Below, one piece after another: positions 11,657-22,700 of a stretch of DNA of 64,000 nucleotides (its first letter is position 1; each line of letters starts with the position of its first letter). The stretch lies in assembly GCA_900312665.1 (NCBI GenBank), contig ONZQ02000005.1, positions 1,467,077 through 1,531,076 of the forward strand, written 5' to 3'. The position numbers were made by a program, and so were the translations under genes. This DNA is from Cephalotrichum gorgonifer (taxonomy: Eukaryota; Ascomycota; Sordariomycetes; Microascales; Microascaceae). Under the pieces are notes generated by a model that saw nothing but the letters and a program-made list of their open reading frames with translations, had not been told where the DNA came from and made no database searches.

Positions 11657-12841
11657 ATGGACTCCGGGATCGAGGGCTTACCCCTCACGATTATCGAACT
11701 TATCACCCGGAACCTTTGCATCCATTGCTCCTCCCCGAGGGTCAGGCAAGGCGGCCGGCCGGTCCACGATCTCCCGACGCTCGCATCCCTATGCAGAGTA
11801 AACTCCGAGGTTTGCGCCACCGCAACACCATTTCTTTACCACAGCCCAGTATGCAGTGAGCAGGCCGTTATGCTGCTTATCACGACTTTGAAACAGCGGC
11901 CTGATCTCTTAACGCACGTTCGGCACCTCGTTCTGTCATCCATAGGAAGGGCGAACCTCCCCGAGATCTGTCTGCCCGTGGCAGCGCGGTGCCCCAATCT
12001 CGAAGAACTCAATCTCAACTTCAACCGCTATGCCCCTTCTGTACCATATTTTGCAAAGGACATATTTTTACATAGACTGCGACGCCTTGTGGTGCAGCGA
12101 GCAACTCAGAACGTCGTCGGGGGATTGATATCCTGGTCTCCGAATCTCATGGCCCTAGAACTCTTCGAGGCCCCAGTCTCCCCTGCCTTCCCTACACTCC
12201 CACGCATCAAAGACACCCTCAAAGAACTCAAGCTACTCCATGCTGTACTGGAGCCTTGGAAATTAGCCGAGCTCATGAAGGCGTTGCCTAATCTCGAGAG
12301 CCTTTCCTATGTCGAAGGACTGCCGATCACGGACTCTCCACACGACCTCCTGGGGAGCGCCTCCCAGATCAGGACGGAGCTTCTCTCCACAGCCCGGCAC
12401 CTAAGACACCTACAACTCAGCCTAGACGCACGGAAACAGCGAATGAACAAACCCCCTCGGCCCACGGACGACCAGCTACTCGGATCCCTGAGGGACATGA
12501 CCGCGCTCGAGGAGTTAGTTCTCGGTGCCTGGTATGTGACTGTACCTGATAAGTCAACATCATTCACGGATGATATGGCACTGGTGGATATACTACCGGC
12601 GTCGATCCGCTCGGTAAAGCTAGAGGTTTTCGGTGGCGAGTACACGAAGAGCACGGTCAACTTCTGGGCTGTCATGAATCTTGCGGCGAGCGCGCCGGAG
12701 AGGTTTCCCAGCTTACGCATTATTGAATTTACCTTTGCCGGCATGACAAGGGAGGAAATCTACACAATGAAGACTGCGTATGAGATACGAGGTATCGAAT
12801 TCACGGCAACTAGCATGCCTTCCAAGCACCGGGGTACCTAG
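11657..12841 (+). CDS. F-box/leucine-rich-repeat-like protein
   Basis: A single-exon frame of 394 residues. The N-terminus (LPLTIIELITRNL, then a spacer, then LPTLASLCRVNSEV and TPFLYHSP) has the spacing of leucines and the aromatic-proline turn seen in fungal F-box proteins. The rest contains repeated leucine-patterned segments (for example LTHVRHLVLSS, CPNLEELNLNFN, LRRLVVQRA, LKELKLLHAV, LRHLQLSLDA), as in the degenerate leucine-rich repeats of this family. Such proteins are thought to be substrate adaptors of SCF ubiquitin ligases, but most fungal members are uncharacterised. The first ATG of the frame was taken as start. Confidence 0.68.
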   Translation: MDSGIEGLPLTIIELITRNLCIHCSSPRVRQGGRPVHDLPTLASLCRVNSEVCATATPFLYHSPVCSEQAVMLLITTLKQRPDLLTHVRHLVLSSIGRANLPEICLPVAARCPNLEELNLNFNRYAPSVPYFAKDIFLHRLRRLVVQRATQNVVGGLISWSPNLMALELFEAPVSPAFPTLPRIKDTLKELKLLHAVLEPWKLAELMKALPNLESLSYVEGLPITDSPHDLLGSASQIRTELLSTARHLRHLQLSLDARKQRMNKPPRPTDDQLLGSLRDMTALEELVLGAWYVTVPDKSTSFTDDMALVDILPASIRSVKLEVFGGEYTKSTVNFWAVMNLAASAPERFPSLRIIEFTFAGMTREEIYTMKTAYEIRGIEFTATSMPSKHRGT

Positions 12842-13095
12842 GGGTGTCGTGGGGTATCAACATGGCCCGGGATACGGTCAAGACAACTCGGCACTGTCTC
12901 TGTCGTATGAAATAAGTGCACATTCAAATATAATTCCGAGCCAATGTCAAGCAGATATGCTCCTCCACCATTCTAGCCTCAGTTCTCAGCTGGCTTCCGG
13001 CCATAGACTACGTAGCTATTCTCGGGTGTCAGTCATTCCGCCTTCACTTCCGACTCTTCCAAATATCCTCGCCAGGGAGGTTGAATGACAAAGAC

Positions 13096-14969
13096 TCACA
13101 ATGGGAGGTAGGCATGAATCTTCGGGTCCCTCATTTGCTTCCTGACTTGAACGAGGAATATCTCAAACTCCTCCAACGTCCAGCCGAGGGCGCGTGTGAA
13201 CAAGGCAACGCTGATACCATATATGTTTCTTCCAAAGTCCTCAGCGGTCAAGGCTCCTATCGCCGCCCAGTGTTTCTCTATATTAGCGAGCGGATCTCTT
13301 TTCTAAACTCAAGGATGGAACCCTAAGGCCATTCATACCTATCTCCTTCATCTTTGGGTCCTTCGGCCAGGTATTGGTAGGCCACTTGAAGAGATGCTGC
13401 TGGATATCTGTAAATCCGGCCGCGGATAGTTCACTGACAACAGCTCCAGCGGACCTCAGTGGCCGGCCAAATTGTGCTGCAGCATCTGCAGTCAGTTTGC
13501 TCCACTTATACAGAGCAGAGTCCTGATCCAAGGTATCATCATCACATGCAAGGGGTAGGCATGCATCGGCGATTTCGATAAACCCTCCAGGAGCCAAATG
13601 TCTATTATAGCATTTAGCCCAACCATACTATCCGCATTTTCGGAAAGCATCGCAGCGACTGTAGGGCGAGAGAAAAAGAGGGCCGGGGGTACATACTCAA
13701 AGCTCTGACGGTAAAACTTAAGCCAATCTGAGATTGATCCAGTCAAGTTGCGGACATAGATAAAATCGAAAGGGTTGGTATATGTCCAAGATGACTCGAG
13801 ATCGTCAACAAAGAATTCCAGGTTAGGTGGAATACTGTATGGCTACGTTAGTATATCAGGCCAAGTGCTAGCGAAATAAACTATCGAGGTAAGACCTACA
13901 AGACAGGCTGAATAGGACTGAGGTCAACGCCAATAACCTATTAATATTAGTATAACTCTGATAGTACTACTCAGGCTTGGTATAAATACTTACCTTGACG
14001 TGAGGGTTGTCATCGGCTGGGTAATACAGTCAGTACGTTATGGTAGCGATCAAGGCTGGGCTATGGAGCAAGGAGAAAGGTCAGGATAGGGGATGACTTG
14101 CCAAAATCCATCGCCCAAATGCCAGTACCTGTACCAGCATCAAGAACACGGGAGACTGCATGCGTATCTATAGGTGCCAGGAATAACTTTCCATCATGCA
14201 ACACGCCCAGCTTCACGTGTTGGAGGTCTGGTGATGGTATGGTATTAAGTTAATAATCAAAGCGTACTTACTATACTGGTGGCAGAGGTTTCCAGCATAA
14301 CTTACCCATCCTCTCCGCTTCAACCTAGTATTACAGCTGTTGTTAGTAGTGAATCTAATAGATGTAGATATCACTCACGTCATCGTTTGGCAATAGGTAG
14401 GCTATGAGATTCAACGGCCACACATCAGTAATCAAATACTCTCTAGGGAAGTGACAAACATCTGGAGTCAGCGGGTAGGAGTTTACCTCCGTCCTTGAAG
14501 GCGTGATATCTCCGGCCGTTCTCATGGCGGTACTTCAGGATGCTGGAGGACAGGGATGCCGACGAACTTGCGTTGCCATCCTAGTTTAATCTCTTAGTAG
14601 GCAGACTGGCGAATGTGCTGGATAGAAACGGGACGCCTTACCAATCCGAAGGATTCGTCCACCGTGGCATTCTAGGGGCAGAAGAGATACCTAGGTCAGC
14701 TTGTTCCATCATACTAGAAGAAGCCATGGGTGATTCCTCTGAAAGCCAGAAAATATAACACGAAGCCCCCACTGGCTGGTTATGTCAGACAAGGTACGAA
14801 AGTTTCTTACTTCATCAGCAACAAGAGCCTCCTGTGGTAACCCGGTCGACTCGACCGACTTTGGCGAGACAGGGCCAGCAGACCCAGGCGATGCAGAAGT
14901 TTGGCCAGCGTTTTCGGCAGACGAGGCTGCTACTTCAGCTGGTGGAGTGGGCGTCTTCACGTCGCCCAT
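13096..14969 (-). CDS. LaeA-like SAM-dependent methyltransferase, 11 exons
   Basis: Exons from 5' to 3' are 14811-14969, 14642-14671, 14487-14580, 14379-14401, 14306-14324, 14102-14227, 13994-14016, 13900-13937, 13697-13834, 13339-13601 and 13096-13277. They total 1095 nt with an intact frame (364 residues). Every junction restores family-like sequence: NGRRYHAFKDG-AYLLPNDD-VEAERM-DLQHVKLGVL, then motif I VLDAGTGTGIWAMDF (about residues 136-150), DDNPHVKVIGVDLSPIQP, FDFIYVRNLTGSI, SFEHLAPGGFIEIAD and ALFTRALGW. The N-terminal 50 residues are low-complexity (A, S, P, E), as is common in this family. The intron at 14017-14101 uses a GC donor (GCAAGT). Family members methylate small molecules or act as LaeA-like regulators; the substrate is unknown. 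The first two small exons are the least certain. Confidence 0.85.
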
Positions 14970-15859
14970 GATTGGAATACTTCTGACAAATGCAATCCGA
15001 GAAGCGTCTCCTGTTAGAGGTATGAAACTTGGATAACCCGCGGACAGGGCGGAAGTACGAAGCAAAGGGAAGGAAGAGGCTATAGAGAACTTAGAATCGA
15101 ATACGTGTAGGTGTTCGCATGTGCGGGGTAGTGGACGCAATCCCAGTCTGCAATACGACCAAATGTCATCCCCTGCCTATGTAGTACTCAGTATGCTCCA
15201 GCTCTGGCACGGCTGCCCCCAAGCACAAGCATGTTACCCGTTATCCTTGTCCTTGTCACCTGTAATTTCCCCTATAAATGGCTGGACATGACCCCCACAG
15301 CCACCGCGAAATGCAAGCATATCCAAATATGACCGGGGTGATTGGATCAACGGAAAGGCATCCGGGGCCCCGCCGGTGGGGCGGTGGAGTGTGGACGGGA
15401 AAATGTAACGTCGAGGGTCGCCATCAAGCCAACAACTCGCCCTTTGCTTGTGAGAGATAGGGAAATAGTGGGGTTAGACTGTGATGGAATCCCGAGAAGA
15501 CGCCTCATACCTATGAGGCAAAGTACTCGCTATATACCTCCATTGTGTTATTTAGTTCAACAGAGCAAGACTGCCTAGCAGCTGCTATCAGGTACTGCCG
15601 ATGTTAATTCCCATCTCCGGGAGTTTACCATGTCTTGACAACACCTGGATAAGTAAGTGCGGTATATTCAGGGATTATGATGTATGTATTCGTGCCACGT
15701 CCCTCTATCACCTGCGTCTTGACCAGAACCCACAATCTGACTGGATAGGTAGTGGTAGCAATAAGATTATCTACTCCTTAAACAAGCCTATCCGATGTAT
15801 CATTTCACGATACGCTACCGAGAGCCTTTGTAAATAGACCTACACAGCATCTCCAGCAC
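14970..15859. other. Intergenic, methyltransferase promoter and tRNA flank
   Basis: The minus-strand frame continues upstream of the methyltransferase ATG to about 15140, but its sequence is unlike the family and is probably 5' UTR. No other gene is supported. Confidence 0.4.
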
Positions 15860-15954
15860 GGTTGGTTAGCTCAGTTGGTTAGAGCGTGGTACTAATAAGC
15901 TATCCGGCTTACCAGTAAATGCCAAGGTCATGAGTTCGACCCTCATACTGACCA
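15860..15954 (+). tRNA. tRNA-Ile(AAT) with intron
   Basis: Acceptor GGTTGGT/ACTGACC with discriminator A, D arm GCTC/GAGC, anticodon stem TGGTA/TGCCA, loop CT-AAT-A, and an intron of about 21 nt after position 37. The T arm is ATGAG-TTCGACC-CTCAT. A poly-T run at about 15970-15976 can end Pol III transcription. The immediate flanks (agcac before, tcaattca after) are shared with the copy at 4714-4808, which suggests duplication with short flanks. Confidence 0.93.
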
Positions 15955-16392
15955 TCAATTCATCACAATTGTTTTTTTGTCTTATTTTTCATACCTGTAT
16001 GAGATGCGAAGAGGACAAAGAATACTTGTTTTCCTAGTTAGATAGGTTCCCAGGGTCTGAACCATCTAGGGCACTAATACACTAATATTATCACCTTTAG
16101 TTACAATGCCATTCATGAATGTGAGGATCTTGCTTTTGATAGTGTTGACAGCTAGAGTAAGCTGCATGCATTCTTAACCCGGTGTAACATCTCTGCTGAG
16201 AACACACTCTGTAATCTATTAGCCTATTTTCTAATAACGGATGAATACTATTAGAATGCAAAGTATGGTAGTAACAGAAGGAAGAGGGTCAAGGGGGTGA
16301 ATGGGTGTAGAAGTCTACGGTACAGTGACTGCTCCAGGTCCCTGTCCACAATGAGTCTAGAATGCCAGAAGGGCGACGAAACCCTCATCGAA
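15955..16392. other. Short intergenic stretch, nothing recognised
   Basis: AT-rich sequence between two tRNA genes. No coding frame or repeat was found. Confidence 0.4.
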
Positions 16393-16473
16393 GCACTAGT
16401 GGGTTAGTGGTAAACTTGGTCGTTGCCATTCCGCGACTTCGACCAGCCCCCGGTTCAATTCCGGGCTAGTGCA
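16393..16473 (+). tRNA. tRNA-Gly(GCC) with intron
   Basis: Acceptor GCACTAG/CTAGTGC with discriminator A, anticodon stem GGTCG/CGACC, loop TT-GCC-A, and an intron of about 10 nt after position 37. The T arm CCCGG-TTCAATT-CCGGG pairs fully. It is the intact partner of the minus-strand copy at 11100-11180. Confidence 0.93.
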
Positions 16474-17058
16474 TTGATTATTCTTTTGGTCATTTCGCCA
16501 ATTTTCTTTTTAAAAAAGATACTAGGAGTAAAAGGGGGGGACTGCCAGGCGAGGCAGGGCTTCTTTTCAGCCGGTTAATGTGGGAGCATGAAGAGACGGG
16601 ATATATATCCGAGAAAGCGCGGCCAGGCGGTTTTTTATCCACCTTACCTGAGCAGGGTGAGATGAGTCTGCTGTATCCGCCAATCGAAATGGAATTTATC
16701 CAAGAGCAGATATAAGAGATGGTCAGTTTCACCTACTTGAATGGAGCATACGGGGTCAACTCTTTCCCAGAGCCATTTCCATTCACTTGCAGCCATGTGA
16801 CAGGAATGCTATGTTGTGTTGGTCCCCAGGTTTAGTTCCAGTTGGTTTCAAGAGAAATGGAACATTATATCGGCGGCAATATGTCCAAGGGAGACTTCTG
16901 ATTGAGTCGGGTAGCTGCCACTTCCATACTGTACGAGTCAACATAATAGAACATCTGTTTCACCACATGGGTCCGGCAAGATGTTGGAATTCACACCAGT
17001 ACGCTAACAAATCCTTAGCGGCCACTGGGCGACATTTGCAACACGTCACAGGTACACC
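16474..17058. other. Intergenic, nothing recognised
   Basis: Short, mutually overlapping open frames only. A run of seven G at about 16534 is the only notable sequence. Confidence 0.35.
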
Positions 17059-17153
17059 GCCCTTATAGCTCAGTGGTAGAGCGCGTCACTCGTAGTTCGA
17101 GAGGTCGATCAAGTGCCATGACGAGGTCGCAGGTTCGACTCCTGCTGAGGGCA
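17059..17153 (+). tRNA. tRNA-Thr(CGT) with intron
   Basis: Acceptor GCCCTTA/TGAGGGC with discriminator A, D arm GCTC/GAGC, anticodon stem CGTCA/TGACG and loop CT-CGT-A. An intron of about 23 nt begins after position 37. The T arm is GCAGG-TTCGACT-CCTGC. It is followed by a T-rich Pol III terminator (ttctttttt, about 17155-17163). Confidence 0.92.
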
Positions 17154-19112
17154 GTTCTTTTTTGCTTTTTACCGCCTAAACCCAAATAGATCTCTTATAT
17201 CACATGCAGTATACTATGTTCCGAGGGTATCCGCATGTCCTAACTTACCAAATATCGGGTGAACGAAGAAGCTCTTCTGCAGAGTCACGAAGTAGCCTGC
17301 TGCTTGGGGAAGCTGCTGCTGGTTGCGCTCGAGTCCAAGGTGAACTCGCCATCTTCAACCCGGTACCCTGTCTCACACGCCCAGAAGATGGAGTTCTCGG
17401 AAATGTGTAGGAGAGCTTGGGAGGCACTACTCGAGGCCGTTGAACTAGTATCTAACGGAGGCACCGATCAACGGGGTAGATCTCCCTAAACGCCAATGTG
17501 ATGGCCGACGAGGAAATCATTAACTGACTTGGCATTTTGGAGACGGGAAACCTTTTTGTCTTGGAGTTTATAAGAGATGGATGAGTCTGGGCATATTCGT
17601 TCGCCGCGTTGCCAGTACACAGCTCATCGTGTGAACAAAGGAGGGAGCCGAACTTCGTCGGGAAAATGAGACAGAAACGTGCGCCGCCGTAATCCACGAC
17701 TGCTGAAGGGTGATGTCTCATTATAGTTCTCATCATTATCGTACCAAGCTCTTTCGTTGCCATTTTCGGAAACTACTGCGAATGCGACGGCTGCGTGCTG
17801 AGGAGTAAGAGAATCTCTCCATGACTTTCCTAGGAGGCGAAATTCGCCAAGCGAGGACTAATATAGCAACTCCAAATTTCAGCGCTGTCGATCTTCGAGC
17901 TCCTAATGACAGGCGTACGCTGCTCAAAAAAGTCCATGAACTGGTTTTGAGACACTCTTGGCGGCTGGCTGACCATTCGGAACCAAGTTTGCTTGGCTGG
18001 GCAGTGGCGGAGCTGGACGGGGCAGGGCTCAGCTCTGGCGCGGATCGGCGACAGCTTTTCCTTGATTAGATGATCTAGATCAGACTTCGCCCCCGCATGA
18101 GTGGAATGAATACACAGATTCTATTCCCGTCTTTCCCACTCGTTCCTGGCCATTTAGGGAGGGCGGGGGGTAATTAACCCCGTGATTATCATGGAAGCCC
18201 GCCAATAATCGGGCTGGAAAGCATTCTAGACAGAAGCATAGGACGTCATTCGGTACGCACTGGTAACCACACGGGTGATAGTCGATGTGGCTTTGTTATA
18301 GCTGAGCGCCAACACTAGTTACTGCAGAGGTCAGGCTGGCGTGGCGCCTACCCCTTGCATGACACCTGGGGGTAAGATCCGACAGGATACCAAAGTTAGT
18401 AAAGGTAAGCGCGGGAGCTGAATCTCTTAACGGCCAGGAACCCATAATTGAGTTCTCACTTGACGTAGGTTCCCCAGTGAAACGACTTTCTGAATCAGAC
18501 GTCGCTTGCCGGGCCTGGAAGATTTCCATCGTCGATGGGTGCCCCGGTCCGCTCGGCGGATGATCGTTATCCCGCACTTTGCGTCAGCGTGGTCTCCTTT
18601 CAGATGTCTGGGCACGTCAGACGGGTAGCCGTCTAAGCCATCGGCTGGAGATGTAGTCGGTGATACTCAGCTCTCTCGGGCCCAATCCTGTATCAGCATC
18701 GCCGCTGCATGGTAATTTGGTTGGATAGGGAGCATGTCTTAAGGGCATATGGCCGTTCCTCCGCCTGGACTGCTATTCTTGTCTCGCCTCTGATTTCAGG
18801 CTCGCTTGGAGAAGAGACATTGTTGGACGTGAATAAGAGCTTACCGCCAAGTCGGACTTCGGACTAATGCCTCCCAGCTGAAGCATGATCGTCCATCCGT
18901 TTATAGTAACATAATCGTTGCAACGCGGCTGAGGGAAACGAATGATCTTACAACCAACGAAATCATTTTCAAACACCTCTCTGAGGGGATAGCTATGGTT
19001 GCGCTTCTCGTCCTAGCATCACCACCTTCAGTCTCAGACGCAAGGGGGGGCCTGGCACGTAAGACGGAGGATCTTTGTAGAAAGGAGAACGATAGCCAGT
19101 CCGAGATTCAAG
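17154..19112. other. Intergenic, no supported gene
   Basis: Minus-strand frames at 17452-17763 and 17736-17927 are near each other but show no family signature or joining splice sites. The 3' part (19020-19270) holds the promoter and leader of the defensin gene. Confidence 0.4.
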
Positions 19113-19120
19113 TATAAAAG
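19113..19120 (+). promoter_or_regulatory. TATA box of the defensin gene
   Basis: The sequence tataaaag stands 151 bases before the start codon. A leader with direct repeats of acaactct follows, ending in a CA-rich segment before the ATG (tcaaaATG). This is a good fungal promoter and leader layout for a strongly expressed secreted peptide. Confidence 0.6.
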
Positions 19121-19270
19121 AGCAGTTATCCCTCCTCGACCTGTCGAACAAGAATCACATCACCATCAAACAACACAGCTCAACAACTCTTACAACTCTC
19201 ACAACTCTTAAACATACCCAACTCACAACTTTCAAGCCCAAAGCTACCATCATTTCCCCCCACAATCAAA

Positions 19271-19759
19271 ATGCAGTTCTTCAAGGCCTTCGTCTCCACC
19301 CTCCTCATCGCCTCCCCCATGGTCCTCGCCGCCCCGCGCCCCGAGGAGACCGCCCCTGAGGCCATCGACGCCCTCATCGCCGAGCTCGTCGGCCTCGTCG
19401 ACATCGACATCGACGTCGAGGCCGGGCTCAGTGCCCGCGAGCTCCAGGCCCGCCAGGGCTGGACCTGTAACTTCCTCGGCGGCAACAAGGGCTGCCAGGT
19501 CAAGGTATGGTGGCTCGCCGCTAAACGCGCCCCTTCTCTTCCGCCAGGGAGGTAGCTCCTCACTAACGCATTTTCTTTTCTCTACTAGTGCTTCCTCAAG
19601 GGCAAGGGTGGTGGCTACTGCAACAGCAAGAAGTAAGTTCTACTACCCCCATTCATGAATTCCCATGACCTCATCCATCATCAGTCCCCATAATCTCCCC
19701 GAGCTAGGCTGTTGAAGACTTTGCTAATAATCGTCTGTAGCGTCTGCGTCTGCCACTGA
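19271..19759 (+). CDS. Secreted fungal defensin precursor (CS-alpha-beta, plectasin-like)
   Basis: Three exons, 19271-19504, 19589-19632 and 19741-19759, give a 98-residue preproprotein. Residues 1-20 are a signal peptide. Residues 21-61 form an acidic propeptide ending at ELQAR, a plausible processing point. The mature part of about 36 residues has six cysteines at 66, 75, 79, 89, 95 and 97. This gives C-x8-C-x3-C-x9-C-x5-C-x-C, with the CxxxC, GxC (GYC) and CxC elements that define the CS-alpha-beta fold. The mature peptide is clearly basic. Both introns (84 and 108 nt) have normal GT-AG ends and interrupt the mature-peptide coding part, so single-frame searches would miss it. Known fungal defensins such as plectasin bind lipid II of bacteria; activity here is inferred. 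The region alternates K/G-rich loop and cysteines as in plectasin. Confidence 0.85.
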
Positions 19760-22700
19760 ATATCGAGAGCTGGATATGCCCTGGTGTCAGGAAACGTGAG
19801 CACCGGGTGGTCTAGAGGTTTAAGGCGATGGAAGCCTTGGGTGATGGTTTTGAATTCGTCGCTGGAGAAGGAGTTGGGAGGAATGGGGTTGTTTGGTACA
19901 TATTGACTTTGATATTGTCTATGATACTCGCACTGGTATATAGCTCTTTGAAGTTGTCAACCAAATGCACAAACGGTTTTGGCGATCCGTTCCACTTCCC
20001 TTTTTCCCCTAGGTGGTTTACCTGACTTTCCAGTTGTACTTTTATGCTTGAATTCTCCCCAATAGGTAAACATTCATCCAAATTTTTAAACCGCAAGTGA
20101 TATTTTACCGTATTGGGTGTCCCGATCCGTTATTGAGCACACGTACGGAATAGTAGTATACGGTTGCGGCGTCGTAATATAGCCGGTGTTAGCGCCCTCC
20201 AGACACTCCACTTTGAAATGACGTTCCGATGGAAGAGGAAGACAAATTGATATATTCATTCAAGTGACCTTAAGATGTGCTTAAATTGACTTGCTGCAGG
20301 AGGGCGACCCGATATGGAAAGTCGCGTTCTGGTAGAAACACATACAAATGTAGACAGATGTTGCATTATGCCACGGAGCCCTCCTCGCCAGGAAATGGAC
20401 TTGCCCGTCATCGATTCGATTGTTTGAAAACCCACCTGCTCCAAGGATATCGCTAGGGGAATCTCATGTCCTTTCTTAAACCTTGGGATAAATAGCGGCC
20501 AGTTCAATTAGTGATGGGCGAACATACATTTACCACTTGTTAGGTGCAGCTAGCTTGGCCAGGCAGCGGTGATGTCACTTCTAGATTCTAGGACCTACCT
20601 CTCACGGCATGCCCTTACAGTAAAGATGCGAGTTATATGCGTCACTTACAGAGGCGGGGGTGGCAATTCTATATCAAAGGTAGGTCTATGAATATCGTGG
20701 CACCAGGTGATATACAGGGGGCAGTTATTACTAGTTGCAAGTGGGAAGAATTTCACAGGCTTGAATTTTGACACTAGCTTGGAAGTAGGCATGAAGCACG
20801 TGACCGGACACCCAAATTGCAGAGGACCCAGGGAGAAAATTATGTAATCGCAGCCAAGCTATAAAATTTCTCTTCGGAGCCTTCCATTCGAGTTTTCTTT
20901 CTCTCCTCACCAGACCCGGCGCGGTGTCGCAATGGCACGGTTTGTGCCGTCCATCAATGCATCCACCAAACGGTTAGTTTATCCCTCTCGAGATCTCCCC
21001 CCTTGAACCGTTCATGATGAGGTAATTTGCGATTGATGTTTCCTGGTGGCGCTCCTGCCAGAGTTGCTATACCTTGCGACTATATGATATTTAATTCTTA
21101 CATATTCTGATACACGGATATTCTTCATGACTTCTTGATGAATCCTCAGTATGGCCATGTTCTAACGTGTATACAATAGGTGCTAGTCATACCCGGCTCA
21201 CCGGTTAGCTCGCGCCATCTGGTCACGAGAACGGGCTCGGTCGACCAAGGTGGCCTGGGATGAGTTCAACTCCACTACGAGTTGCCTCGACGGGTAGAAA
21301 CTAGGAAGTCCAGATTTCCCCGTACACGCAGACACCTTGGGCTACGTAGCCGGTTATCTTGTGTGCTGTCAGCAATCGTTTCTTTCGCGTAGTTCGCGAG
21401 GTCAACGACTCCCATTGGGGGTAGCCTCTAGTCTCGTTTTTATGATAATTTATAATGTTGAAAAGAAGTGGTGCTTGGGTAGTACCATCAGGGTCCAATC
21501 CTCAACCGTGATTACTATGTTTTGCGCATGGTTCGCTCCCACCGTACTTCGTCCTACCGGTAAGGTAACTTCCCAACCGCGAGAACGCCCTCATTCTCGT
21601 ATCTGGCCTTGACCTCCCGAGCGAGATATAAGCTCTTGATCTGAGATCGCCTTCGTGGGTGTGTTGTACCGGCGGAGTTAGAAGATTTCAGTCCTTATGT
21701 TAAGTCCCGGTTGCATGGCACATTCTTTGCGGCACCTGCTGGTCCAGCTGTGGTAAGAGTGTAACTGTTGTGAGAGCGAGAATATGGACTGTGTAGCGCG
21801 CTATCAAAAGTGGGTACAGTACTTCGCTATTTGGCCTAGTCCAATAACACCTGTGAGGGTACATGTCCCGCCAAGCGGCTCAGGGCGGGCGCGTCGTCGC
21901 CGTCGTCGTAGTCGTCCTTCTATCGGACCGAATGTAGATAATTCTAGTGCCAAAGAAATTACCCCATCACCTACAAAGAAAATAGTCCACCCACTCGGTA
22001 GGGAGAGAGAGCAAGCCCTAGGGGCCAGACTTAGTGTATATGACTCCGCCCCGCCGACATGTCCTCCGGTTCATCCGGCACACTACAACCCGATGAGGGG
22101 GTGCCGGTAAACCTTACCCCTTTTCCTACTAGCTTTTAATACAAGGACTATGCATGGCAGATAAACCCGCCTATCGGGTCAAATCCATTCTACTCGTATA
22201 GCCACCTCTAGTTAGCATTAGCCAATGTCCACCTGGAGAGGCCTCGAATCCCGGCTGTTAAAGAACATGCATTAGCCGCAGTATCTAGGAGTATGTGTAA
22301 ATTCGTGGTTTCACGCTCACGTCTGCTGTTGACAAATGATACTGGTCAAAGGCGACACAGCCTACATACAGCAGCTGTGACCGACGAGGACAACGGATCA
22401 ATACAAGCGTCACAGTCGTAGTAAATTTCATACTCAACTAGCATTATGCAGTTGTGGGGGTAAATGTTACTTACTAAAGCAAAGCCCTGAACCTGCATGG
22501 GACGATTGAGCCTGGCTCAATGCTGAACGGAGGGCGTTATTCCGTCTCCGTTATGCTTTAGGACATGTTCCGCAATGTAGATGGAAGGGCGAGAGGAAAC
22601 TTGCCCGCTCGGGCCCCGTATTCAATCATGTGAGTGTTCCATCACATGCCTATTCTACCTTCCTACCCTCAATATTCAGTACGTTCTGCCTGCCGTTCTC

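Noticed and set aside
17452..17927. Two neighbouring minus-strand frames that might be exons of one gene
   Set aside because: I could not find splice sites that link them and the sequence has no recognised domain.
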